DNA from: Wagnerdoeblera intermedia
GTDB lineage: Bacteria; Pseudomonadota; Alphaproteobacteria; Rhodobacterales; Rhodobacteraceae
Reading direction: 5' to 3' (one strand)
Assembly (NCBI RefSeq): GCF_042647465.1
Contig: NZ_JBHRVN010000004.1
Length of the DNA stretch: 64,000 nucleotides
Shown piece after piece: positions 17,128-24,671 of this stretch (the first letter of the stretch is position 1; each line of letters begins with the position of its first letter). Under the pieces are notes generated by a model. That model ran no database searches and was not told the DNA's origin. It saw only the letters and a list, made by a program, of their open reading frames with translations. A program made the translations under genes and the position numbers.

Positions 17128-17550
17128 TCAGAGGCTGAGCACCATGTCGCGGTGCGCAATGCCTGCGTCGTCATATTCGGGCCCGTATGCGCTAAACCCC
17201 AGCTTTTCGTAAAAGCCGATGGCATAGGTCTGAGCCGAGAGCTTCAGTTTCGTCAGATCGCCCCGGGCCGCCAGATGCCCGATGGCAAAGCGCATCAGAG
17301 CCGCCCCCGCGCCGGTGCCGCGCATGTCGCTGAGCACGCAGACGCGGCCGATCTTGCCGGCCTCGCCGTCGATGATCAGCCGTGCGGTGCCGACGGGGCG
17401 GCCCTCATGCGTCATCAGAAGATGGATGGCGACGGCGTCGAGCGCATCCCATTCTTCCTCTTCGGGCACATTCTGCTCTTCGATGAAAACCCTGCGGCGC
17501 AGCGCGAAACAGAGTTCCAGGTCCGTGGTGACCTCAACCTTCAGGCTCAT
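17128..17550 (-). CDS. GNAT family N-acetyltransferase
   Basis: A 140-residue acetyl-CoA-dependent acetyltransferase. The acetyl-CoA binding motif A is GRVCVLSDMRGTGAGAALM, and a C-terminal motif B resembles QTYAIGFYEKLGF. Overall similarity is to the ElaA/YjcF-like group of small GNATs; the substrate is unknown. Its start overlaps the end of dapE by 4 bp (ATGA), so it is translationally coupled to dapE. A role in acetylating an amine or amino-acid intermediate is possible but only suggested by context. Confidence 0.88.
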   Translation of the reverse strand: MSLKVEVTTDLELCFALRRRVFIEEQNVPEEEEWDALDAVAIHLLMTHEGRPVGTARLIIDGEAGKIGRVCVLSDMRGTGAGAALMRFAIGHLAARGDLTKLKLSAQTYAIGFYEKLGFSAYGPEYDDAGIAHRDMVLSL

Positions 17551-18719
17551 GCGAAATAATCACGCAGGATGCGGGTATAGACGGCCTTCAGCTGGTGGAT
17601 ATGCGCCACTTCAACGTGCTCGTCGACCTTATGCAGCGTCTTGCCGACGAGGCCAAATTCCACCACCGGGCAGTGATCTTTGATGAAGCGCGCATCCGAC
17701 GTCCCGCCCGAGGTCGAGAGCACCGGCGTGCGGTTGGTTTCGGCCTGGACCGCGCGGGAGACCATGGAGGAAAGCGCGCCGGGGGGCGTCAGGAAGCAGT
17801 CGCCGCCGATCCGGACCTGCACCGATATCTCCACCCCCGTCTCAGCCCCGGCTTTGGCGGCTTCGGCTTCGAGCCATTTCGTCAGGCTTTCGCCGGTGTG
17901 GCAGGTGTTGAAGCGGATGTTCACCGTGGCTTTGCAGCTGGCCGGGATCACATTGGCCGCCGGATTGCCCGTGTCGATGGTGGTGATCGCAAGGGTCGAG
18001 GGGCCGAAATGCTCATTGCCCTGATCCAGCTCATGCACCGCAAGGCGGCTCATCAGCAGCGCCATGCCGTTGAGCGGGTTGCGCGCCAGATGCGGATAGG
18101 CCGAATGGCCCTGAGTGCCGCGGGCGGTGAAATAGGCCGAGAGCGCCCCGCGGCGGCCGATCTTGATCATATCGCCCATCTCTTCCGGGCAGGTCGGCTC
18201 GCCGACGATGCAGTCGGTCATCTGCTCGCCCTCATCGCGCATCCAGTCCAGAAGCGCCACGGTGCCATCGGTTGAGACGGCCTCTTCGTCGCCGGTGATG
18301 GTCAGGATCACCGCGCCCTCAGGCGGCGTGTCGCGCACGAAATCGATCGCGGCAGCGGCGAAGGCCGCCACGCCCGATTTCATGTCGCAGGCGCCCCGGC
18401 CCCAGAGCTTGCCGTCTTTGATCTCACCGCCGAAGGGATCGACGCTCCAGTCGTCGATATTGCCGACCGGCACCACATCGGTGTGCCCGTTGAAGCCAAA
18501 GGTTTTCGGATCGCCCTTCGCGCCCCAGCGCGCAAAGAGGTTCGGCACGCCCGCGCGGTCCACCCGGGTGCAGCTGAAGCCTGCCTCTGAGAGGATCTGT
18601 TCCAGCAGCACCAGCGCGCCGCCCTCGGCCGGGGTGACGGTCGGGCAGCGCACGAGCGCCTGGGTCAGCGCAACGGGATCTGAGGGGTCAAAGGGCAGGG
18701 CGGTGGACGCGGCGGTCAT
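17547..18719 (-). CDS. dapE: Succinyl-diaminopimelate desuccinylase
   Basis: Zinc metalloenzyme of the M20 family that removes succinate from N-succinyl-LL-diaminopimelate in the lysine/peptidoglycan pathway. At 390 residues it is of normal length. Metal and catalytic motifs are FGFNGHTDVVPVG, GRGACDMKSG, TGDEEAVSTDGT and the C-terminal EFGLVGKTLHKVDE. The start at ATG 18719 has a GGGAG site and matches the family; the frame is open further upstream but with poor coding character. dapD lies on the same strand 1.7 kb upstream, separated by a small conserved gene and an oppositely oriented Hint-like gene. Confidence 0.95.
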   Translation of the reverse strand: MTAASTALPFDPSDPVALTQALVRCPTVTPAEGGALVLLEQILSEAGFSCTRVDRAGVPNLFARWGAKGDPKTFGFNGHTDVVPVGNIDDWSVDPFGGEIKDGKLWGRGACDMKSGVAAFAAAAIDFVRDTPPEGAVILTITGDEEAVSTDGTVALLDWMRDEGEQMTDCIVGEPTCPEEMGDMIKIGRRGALSAYFTARGTQGHSAYPHLARNPLNGMALLMSRLAVHELDQGNEHFGPSTLAITTIDTGNPAANVIPASCKATVNIRFNTCHTGESLTKWLEAEAAKAGAETGVEISVQVRIGGDCFLTPPGALSSMVSRAVQAETNRTPVLSTSGGTSDARFIKDHCPVVEFGLVGKTLHKVDEHVEVAHIHQLKAVYTRILRDYFA

Positions 18720-18946
18720 GGCGGGCTCCCGTGGCAGACTCTTTGCACCGGGATAGCCCTGCCGGGGCCTGTGGTAAAGCTGCAACCCTGACGGCATTCC
18801 TTGCGGGGTGGCCCGCAGAAGGCATGACAGAGAGGCAATGTGGCGCAAGACTGCCTGCAAGAGAGCGCCCTGAGGCGCCGGTGAGGCAGAGAGCATGACG
18901 AGACCAGCCGGACATGGCTCTGCCCGTTCAGAGGGAGGGCAGACTA

Positions 18947-19894
18947 ATGATGCAGGCAACTGCATGGATCGCTCTGACGGGCGATGCACCTGAGGCCGTG
19001 ACAGGCACGCAGCCTTTACGCACCGGCGCGCTGAGTGTGGCTTTGCGGGGGATCCCGCGGGTGGCCACCGTGCTGGCGGATGCGCGGGTGCTGCATCAGG
19101 GGCGGGCACTGAGTGCGGCGGTGATTGCGGGTCAGGATGTCGGCGTGGTGCTGCGTCTGCGCGGCGCGGGCGGTCATGTGCTGCGCCACGTTCTTGCGGC
19201 AGAGCTTTACAGCCATCCCGGCAGCGCTGAGCTGACCTTCTCGTTCATCGGTGGCGGGGATGAGGCTCCGGCGGGGCGCTGGCGTCTGTCGATCTGCGAT
19301 GCGACGGGGCGGCTGCTGGCGCCGGTGGCGATCGGGACGGGGGCGCTTTCGATGCCTCCGGCACTGGGCGCGGCCCTGGTCGGTGCGCTGGGGGATTGCC
19401 GTTTTGTGCAGACGGCCGGGCTGCGCCGGGCCTCTCCGGGGCGACCGGGGCCTGAGCAGATCGGTCGCGGTGCGGCCATTGCGGGCAACAGCTTTTTGCA
19501 GACCCCCGGGGGGCTTGTGCCTGCGGCTGCCCTGATGGCCGGGGATGCGGTTCTGGATATTTCCGGGCGCGAACTGCGTCTGGCCGAAATGCAGCTTGCT
19601 GAGGTGCCGGCAGGGTTCGCTTTCTCGCCGCTGCGCGTGCCGGGGGCAGAGGGGCGTGATCTGCTGATCGGCCCGCGGGCGCAGATCTCCGTTGCGGGGG
19701 GGCTCCTCAGCGCGGCGGCCATGGCTGAGGCGCGGCGGTTCAGCGGACCCTCGCGGGTGGCGCTGATGGCGGTGCCGGTGACGGATCGCCCGGCGCTGCT
19801 CTCAGTGGGCGGCTATATGCTGGCGGTCGCGGACCCTGAGGGCCATCTGCCGCAGCCGGTTGCGGATCTGACCGGCTGCCGCAGGGCGGTGTGA
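18947..19894 (+). CDS. Hint-domain-like protein with altered active site
   Basis: A 315-residue protein on the opposite strand to the dap genes. The N-terminal 170 residues are not recognised. From about residue 178 the pattern GNSFLQTPGGLVPAAALMAGDAVLD, followed about 35 residues later by RDLLIGPRAQISV, resembles the hedgehog/intein (Hint) modules common in Rhodobacteraceae. In typical copies these read CFTxGTxIxTPxG..PVEdLrxGDxV and SPQHRvLv. Here the nucleophile Cys is replaced by Ser182 and the conserved His position by Ala, so self-splicing or cleavage is doubtful. The start at 18947 has a GAGGGAGGG site. It could be a divergent surface-protein domain. The Hint call is moderate. Confidence 0.55.
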   Translation: MMQATAWIALTGDAPEAVTGTQPLRTGALSVALRGIPRVATVLADARVLHQGRALSAAVIAGQDVGVVLRLRGAGGHVLRHVLAAELYSHPGSAELTFSFIGGGDEAPAGRWRLSICDATGRLLAPVAIGTGALSMPPALGAALVGALGDCRFVQTAGLRRASPGRPGPEQIGRGAAIAGNSFLQTPGGLVPAAALMAGDAVLDISGRELRLAEMQLAEVPAGFAFSPLRVPGAEGRDLLIGPRAQISVAGGLLSAAAMAEARRFSGPSRVALMAVPVTDRPALLSVGGYMLAVADPEGHLPQPVADLTGCRRAV

Positions 19895-20227
19895 TCAGTC
19901 GAAGAAGGGCGTGATGACGGCGACCACGACCGAATTCTCGGCCAGGGCCCGTTCCATCAGTTCCAGTTCTTCGGGATCGATTTTTTCGCCACCGGCTTCG
20001 CGCTCTTCGCGGGTGCCCTGGCCGGTGACTTCCAGCACGGAGAGATCCGCCTGCTGCAGGATGGCCACGGTCTCCCGCACGGCCTCAGCCTCTTCCACGC
20101 CGGAGGCATAGCACAAAAGGGCCGCGCCGGTGGCGTTCTTCGGCAGCCCGTCGCCGGGCTTGCGGCCGACTTCGACCAGAAGGGTATGCACCTGCTGCGG
20201 ACGGCGCGGTTTGGCTTCGGTGGTCAT
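19895..20227 (-). CDS. Conserved hypothetical protein between dapD and the Hint-like gene
   Basis: A 110-residue soluble protein without a recognised domain. It has a basic N-terminus (MTTEAKPRRPQ), a central alternating alpha/beta pattern (GAALLCYASG, then VAILQQADLSVLEVTGQG), an acidic stretch of about 15 residues, and ends VVVAVITPFFD. The start is the ATG at 20227, not a longer upstream frame, because it follows a GGAGAG site. It is downstream of dapD on the same strand with a repeat element between them, and it abuts the convergent Hint-like gene (stop codons adjacent). It was probably once contiguous with dapE. Function unknown. Confidence 0.65.
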   Translation of the reverse strand: MTTEAKPRRPQQVHTLLVEVGRKPGDGLPKNATGAALLCYASGVEEAEAVRETVAILQQADLSVLEVTGQGTREEREAGGEKIDPEELELMERALAENSVVVAVITPFFD

Positions 20228-20311
20228 GACGGCTCTCCGGGTTGAATGGCGCGCAGATGTAGCAAGACGGGGCCGGAGCGGCAAGGCGGCAGGCCGCGCA
20301 GCTGTGGCAAA

Positions 20312-20374
20312 GCCGGGGAGGGCTGCCTGCCCTCCCCGGACCCCGCCCGGGAGTATTTGGAAAAAGCCAAAGCC
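20312..20374 (+). repeat. Intergenic repeat element, copy A
   Basis: A 10-bp GC hairpin (CCGGGGAGGG / CCCTCCCCGG) followed by ACCCCGCCCGGGAGTATTTGG and AAAAAGCCAAAGCC. Near-identical copies occur at 24454-24516 and 53372-53434, with inverted variants at 22246-22302 and 24531-24588. This copy lies between dapD and the small conserved gene. Confidence 0.85.
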
Positions 20375-20391
20375 CGGGGCGGGGCGGATGA

Positions 20392-21219
20392 TCAGTCGCG
20401 CAGCAGTTCGTTGATCGAGGTTTTCGAGCGCGTCTGCGCGTCGACGCGCTTCACGATGACCGCGCAGTAGAGATTTACGCCGTTCTTCGAGGGCATTGAG
20501 CCTGAGACCACCACCGAGCCTGCGGGCACTTCGCCGTAGAAGACTTCGCCGGTTTCGCGATCAAGGATTTTGGTCGATTTGCCGATGAACACACCCATGC
20601 CAAGGACCGAGCCTTCGCGGATGATGCAGCCCTCAACCACTTCCGAGCGCGCGCCGATGAAGCAGTTGTCTTCAATGATGGTCGGGCCGGCCTGCATCGG
20701 CTCGAGCACACCGCCGATGCCGACGCCGCCCGAAAGATGCACGTTTTTGCCGATCTGCGCGCAGGAGCCGACGGTGGCCCAGGTGTCGACCATGGTGCCT
20801 TCATCGACGAAAGCGCCCAGGTTCACGAAGGACGGCATCAGGACCACCCCTTTGCCGATATGGGCCGAGCGGCGCACGATCGCACCGGGGACGGCGCGGA
20901 AACCTGCTTCTTTCCAGCGGTTCTCACCCCAGCCTTTGAACTTGGTGTCGACCTTGTCCCAGAAGAAGCTGTCCTGCGGACCACCGGTCAGCGGCTCCAT
21001 GTCTTTGATGCGGAAGCCCAGGAGCACGGCCTTTTTGGCCCATTGGTTCACATGCCAGTTGCCGTCTGCCTGACGCTCTGCCACGCGCAGCGAACCATTG
21101 TCGAGCGCCTCAAGCGTGGCTTCAATAGCGTCACGGGCTTCACCTTTTGAGGCGGGGTTCAGCGTGTCACGGGCGTCCCATGCGGCTTCGATGGCGGTCT
21201 CAAGTGCGGCGTTGGACAT
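20392..21219 (-). CDS. dapD: Tetrahydrodipicolinate N-succinyltransferase
   Basis: Transfers succinyl from succinyl-CoA to tetrahydrodipicolinate, committing it to the succinylase branch of lysine/diaminopimelate synthesis. At 275 residues it is one longer than the E. coli protein. The C-terminal half is a left-handed beta helix of hexapeptide repeats (e.g. IGKNVHLSGGVGIGG, IEDNCFIGARSEVVEG). The start at 21219 is preferred over an ATG at 21225 because the AGGA site lies 8 bp before the former and only 2 bp before the latter. It pairs functionally with dapE downstream. Confidence 0.96.
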   Translation of the reverse strand: MSNAALETAIEAAWDARDTLNPASKGEARDAIEATLEALDNGSLRVAERQADGNWHVNQWAKKAVLLGFRIKDMEPLTGGPQDSFFWDKVDTKFKGWGENRWKEAGFRAVPGAIVRRSAHIGKGVVLMPSFVNLGAFVDEGTMVDTWATVGSCAQIGKNVHLSGGVGIGGVLEPMQAGPTIIEDNCFIGARSEVVEGCIIREGSVLGMGVFIGKSTKILDRETGEVFYGEVPAGSVVVSGSMPSKNGVNLYCAVIVKRVDAQTRSKTSINELLRD

Positions 21220-21389
21220 GCGCATTATCCTGTCGGTCAGAGGGTCATCCGCCTTCGCTATAGGCGGCGGGACGCCCTGGTGCAATCGCTCAGCGGGCTT
21301 CACGGCATTGTAACCATTACGAGCCGCAATGTTGGTTTAATCCCGGCATTATGCCATCACTGGCATATAATTTGATCAGGACGATTATC

Positions 21390-22211
21390 ATGAATGACGA
21401 CAGCCGCAGCCACCCCTTCCGCGATTCCGCTCAGGACGTTGTCGCCGCCGACCAGGTGCCGCCGACCAGCCAGACGCGCGCCCCGGCCTATCGGCTGGCT
21501 TTCACGGATACGGACTTTCTCACCCGGGAGGAGTTGCGTCCGGTGCGGCTGCAGCTTGAACTCCTCAAGCCGCAGATGATCATGGATGAGCGTGGGATTG
21601 AATCGACCATTGTACTCTTTGGCGGCGCCCGCATCCCGGCGCCTGAACAGACAGAAGGGGCGCGAACCCCGGCGCTGGCGGCATTGTCGCAGTACTACGA
21701 TGAGGCCCGACGCTTTGCGTATCTGATGACTGAGCGCTCGATGCAAAGCTATGGCCGGGAAAATGTGATCGTTACAGGCGGCGGCCCGGGCGTCATGGAG
21801 GCGGGCAACCGCGGTGCCTCAGAGGCAGGTGGTCAGTCCATCGGTCTCAGCATTGTGCTTCCCCATGAGCAGGCGCCCAACAGCTATGTCTCGCCGGATC
21901 TGTGCTTTAACTTCCACTATTTCGCGATCCGCAAGATGCACTTCCTGATGCGTGCCAAAGCGATCTGCGTCTTTCCAGGCGGTTTCGGCACGCTCGACGA
22001 AATGTTCGAAGCACTGACTCTGATCCAGACGGGCCGGATGAAACGGATCCCCTTCCTCCTCTTCGGGCGCGCTTTCTGGGAAGGGGTGATCAACTGGCAG
22101 GCCCTGGCTGAGGCCGGAACCATCTCAGAGGAAGATCTGCACCTCTTCCGCTTCGTCGAGACTGCCGCTGAGGCCATTGCCGCGATCGACACCTGGCCAC
22201 GCCCTCTCTGA
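21390..22211 (+). CDS. LOG family protein (lysine decarboxylase-like nucleotide 5'-monophosphate phosphoribohydrolase)
   Basis: A 273-residue Rossmann-fold protein of the LOG/TIGR00730 family. The diagnostic motif PGGFGTLDEMFE is intact, as is the upstream nucleotide-binding GGGPGVMEAGNRGA. Relatives cleave the N-glycosidic bond of nucleoside monophosphates (cytokinin activation in plants, Ppn/YgdH in bacteria). Older annotations call them lysine decarboxylases, which is misleading. The extended N-terminus of about 90 residues is typical of the larger bacterial subgroup. ATG 21390 is preferred since AGGA lies 8 bp upstream. It is monocistronic, convergent with a TerB-like gene. Confidence 0.88.
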   Translation: MNDDSRSHPFRDSAQDVVAADQVPPTSQTRAPAYRLAFTDTDFLTREELRPVRLQLELLKPQMIMDERGIESTIVLFGGARIPAPEQTEGARTPALAALSQYYDEARRFAYLMTERSMQSYGRENVIVTGGGPGVMEAGNRGASEAGGQSIGLSIVLPHEQAPNSYVSPDLCFNFHYFAIRKMHFLMRAKAICVFPGGFGTLDEMFEALTLIQTGRMKRIPFLLFGRAFWEGVINWQALAEAGTISEEDLHLFRFVETAAEAIAAIDTWPRPL

Positions 22212-22245
22212 AAGCCTCAACTCGCCCGTCACAACCGGCGGACTA

Positions 22246-22302
22246 CTTTGGCTTTTTTAAAATACTCTGCGGCGGGTCCGGGAGGTGCAAAACCTCCCGG
22301 GG
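22246..22302 (-). repeat. Intergenic repeat element, copy C (inverted variant)
   Basis: Reading the minus strand: a CCGGGAGG / CCTCCCGG hairpin with TTTTGCA in the loop, then GACCCGCCGCAGAGTATTTTAAAAAAGCCAAAG. This is the same arrangement as copies A, B and D but with a different hairpin loop. It lies between the convergent LOG and TerB-like genes, where it might act as a terminator. Confidence 0.8.
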
Positions 22303-22326
22303 CTTCCCCCGAAGGCTTGGGTCTGT

Positions 22327-22749
22327 TCAGGCGCGCTGGTGACGCGCCCTGGCACCTGTCTCGATCGCGGCGGCCAGAAGGCGATGCAGCTTCAGCTGAT
22401 CTCGGATCTCTTCCAGCATGGCGAGTTCAATCTCGCGCAAAGTCCCGTCCGCAGCCGCCACATCGCAGGCCAGCGCATAGGCCGTTTCAAACAGACGCTC
22501 CGGCAGCGCGCCCCGCACCAGACCAAAGAGCGCGTCCAGCCCGTCCTCTTCGGTCAGAAGATCCAGTACTGTCTGCGCCACATGTCTGATGCGCTCAACA
22601 TCATAGCCTGCGAAAACCGGCAGGTGAATCACGATGCGCTCAATGGCGACAAGCTCGGCGGTGCGCATCCGCTGATCCGAGACAGAAACGGCGGTCATCA
22701 CGGCAATCAGCGCGTCCTGGGCGGTCATCCGATCGGTATCGGTGGTCAT
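22327..22749 (-). CDS. TerB-like tellurite-resistance family protein
   Basis: A 140-residue all-helical protein of the TerB-like family. Acidic pairs occur at two places typical for the metal-binding fold: SVSDQRMRTAELVAIERIV near residue 25 and DVAAADGTLREIELAMLEEI near residue 100. TerB proteins bind Ca2+-like ions and are thought to act in membrane-associated stress responses. Nothing here (no terC, terD or terZ) points to tellurite resistance itself. The second half closely fits the family. It is divergent from lysS by 116 bp, and a second TerB-like protein is encoded at 29474. Confidence 0.82.
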   Translation of the reverse strand: MTTDTDRMTAQDALIAVMTAVSVSDQRMRTAELVAIERIVIHLPVFAGYDVERIRHVAQTVLDLLTEEDGLDALFGLVRGALPERLFETAYALACDVAAADGTLREIELAMLEEIRDQLKLHRLLAAAIETGARARHQRA

Positions 22750-22865
22750 ATTGTCGTCCCCTGAGCCACTTCAGGGCAGAGATTATTGACCACAGCGCCG
22801 CGCGGCAATAGAGGCTGTGGCCTGCCGGGCACGGGGTCCGGTGACGAGTGTGAGAGGATGCGCCG

Positions 22866-24449
22866 ATGTCTGCACTGCGCGACGCCGCGATGAAATCGAA
22901 AGCCTGGCCCTTTGAAGAGGCCCGCAAGATCCTCAAACGCTACGAGAAGAAGGCCCCGGAGAAAGGCTATGTTCTCTTTGAGACCGGCTATGGTCCCTCG
23001 GGCCTGCCCCATATCGGCACCTTCGGTGAGGTCGCCCGCACCACGATGATCCGCCGCGCCTTTGAGGCAATCTCGGATATCCCGACGCGGCTGATCTGCT
23101 TCTCGGACGATATGGACGGCATGCGCAAAGTGCCCGAGAACGTGCCGAACCAGGAACTGCTGCAGGCCAATGTGCAAAAGCCGCTCTCGGCCGTGCCCGA
23201 TCCTTTCGGCGAATATGACAGCTTCGGCGGCCACAACAACGCGATGCTGCGCCGCTTCCTCGATACCTTTGGCTTTGAGTATGAATTTTACTCGGCCACT
23301 GAGTTTTACAAATCCGGGCAGTTCGATGCCGTGCTGCTGCGCGCCGTGGAGAAGTATGACGAGATCATGGACGTCATGCTGAAGTCGCTGCGCGATGAGC
23401 GTGCGGCCAGCTATTCCTGTTTCCTGCCGCTCCACCCCGAGACGGGGCGTGTGCTTTATGTGCCGATGAAATCGGTCGATGCCAAAGCCGGGACGATTAC
23501 CTTCGACGACGAAGAGGGCCGTGAATGGACCCTCCCGGTCACCGGCGGCAATGTGAAGCTGCAGTGGAAGCCCGACTTCGGTGCCCGCTGGGCCGCACTT
23601 GGCGTCGATTTTGAAATGTATGGCAAGGATCACTCGACCAATACGCCGATCTACGACCGCATCTGCGAGATCCTCGGCGGCAAAAAGCCCGAGCATTTCA
23701 CCTATGAACTCTTCCTCGATGAGAACGGCGAGAAGATCTCGAAATCAAAAGGCAACGGCCTGTCGATTGATGAGTGGCTGACCTATGCCTCTACGGAATC
23801 TCTGAGCTATTACATGTTCCTCAAGCCCAAGACCGCAAAACGTCTGGGCTGGTCGGTCATTCCGAAGGCGGTGGATGAATACCATCAGCAGCTGCGAGCC
23901 TATCATACGCAGGACGTTGAGGCCCAGGTGAACAACCCGGTCTGGCATATTCACAGCGGCAATGTTCCGCAGTCGGACATGGTGGTCCCCTTCGCCATGC
24001 TGCTGAACCTCGCTTCGGTGGCAGGCGCTGCGGACGCCAAAGGCCTTTGGGGCTTCATCAGACGCTACGCACCCGAGGCTTCGCCGGAAACCAACCCGCA
24101 GCTCGACCAGGCAGCCGGCTTTGCTGTGCGCTATTACAACGACTTCGTTGCGCCGAAGCGCCAGTTCCGCCTTCCGAGCGATCAGGAACGCGCGGCGATG
24201 GAGGATCTCTCCGCGCGTCTCGCTGCCTGGGAAGGTGGTCTTGATGCCGAAGCGCTGCAGACCATGGCCTTTGCAGTCGGCAAAGAGCACAACTTTGAAA
24301 ACCTGCGCGACTGGTTCAAAGCCCTTTATGAAGTGCTGCTTGGCGCCTCTGAAGGTCCGCGCTTTGGCGGCTTCATTGCGCTTTACGGCATTGAGGAGAC
24401 CCGCGCTCTCATCGCGCGCGGTCTTAACGGCGAGTTCATCGCAGGCTGA
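22866..24449 (+). CDS. lysS: Lysine-tRNA ligase, class I
   Basis: Charges tRNA-Lys with lysine. It belongs to the class I (archaeal-type) enzyme, found in alphaproteobacteria, spirochaetes and most archaea, and is unrelated in fold to the class II LysRS of E. coli. Class I signatures are HIGT at residues 49-52 and KISKS at 290-294. The 527-residue length is typical. No class II lysS is in this window, so whether this is the only copy cannot be told. Flanking spacers carry repeat elements downstream. No anomalies in the reading frame. Confidence 0.96.
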   Translation: MSALRDAAMKSKAWPFEEARKILKRYEKKAPEKGYVLFETGYGPSGLPHIGTFGEVARTTMIRRAFEAISDIPTRLICFSDDMDGMRKVPENVPNQELLQANVQKPLSAVPDPFGEYDSFGGHNNAMLRRFLDTFGFEYEFYSATEFYKSGQFDAVLLRAVEKYDEIMDVMLKSLRDERAASYSCFLPLHPETGRVLYVPMKSVDAKAGTITFDDEEGREWTLPVTGGNVKLQWKPDFGARWAALGVDFEMYGKDHSTNTPIYDRICEILGGKKPEHFTYELFLDENGEKISKSKGNGLSIDEWLTYASTESLSYYMFLKPKTAKRLGWSVIPKAVDEYHQQLRAYHTQDVEAQVNNPVWHIHSGNVPQSDMVVPFAMLLNLASVAGAADAKGLWGFIRRYAPEASPETNPQLDQAAGFAVRYYNDFVAPKRQFRLPSDQERAAMEDLSARLAAWEGGLDAEALQTMAFAVGKEHNFENLRDWFKALYEVLLGASEGPRFGGFIALYGIEETRALIARGLNGEFIAG

Positions 24450-24453
24450 GAGC

Positions 24454-24516
24454 GCCGGGGAGGTCTGCCTGCCCTCCCCGGACCCCGCCCGGGAGTATTT
24501 GGAAAAAGCCAAAGCC
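24454..24516 (+). repeat. Intergenic repeat element, copy B
   Basis: Same sequence plan as copies A and D (GCCGGGGAGG hairpin, GGACCCCGCCCGGGAGTATT, then TGGAAAAAGCCAAAGCC), starting 5 bp after the lysS stop. It faces an inverted variant at 24531-24588, so the two AT-rich ends can pair. Confidence 0.85.
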
Positions 24517-24530
24517 AGAGTCGGTCTCCC

Positions 24531-24588
24531 GGCTTTGGCTTTTCTTAAATACTCTGCGGAGGGTCCGGGAGGTGCAAAACCTCCCGGG
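24531..24588 (-). repeat. Intergenic repeat element, copy B' (inverted variant)
   Basis: On the minus strand: hairpin CCCGGGAGG..CCTCCCGG, then ACCCTCCGCAGAGTATTTAAG and AAAAGCCAAAGCC. It is separated from copy B by 14 bp. The segments AGTATTTGGAAAAAGCCAAA and its near-complement TTTGGCTTTTCTTAAATACT form one long imperfect palindrome between lysS and the peptidase gene. Confidence 0.82.
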
Positions 24589-24671
24589 GGTGCCTCAGGC
24601 GGAGCGTTTCAGATCCGGGACTTACATGTGCGGCGACCAGCGCCTACCTTAGCGCTGAAGGAGAACCCGCC

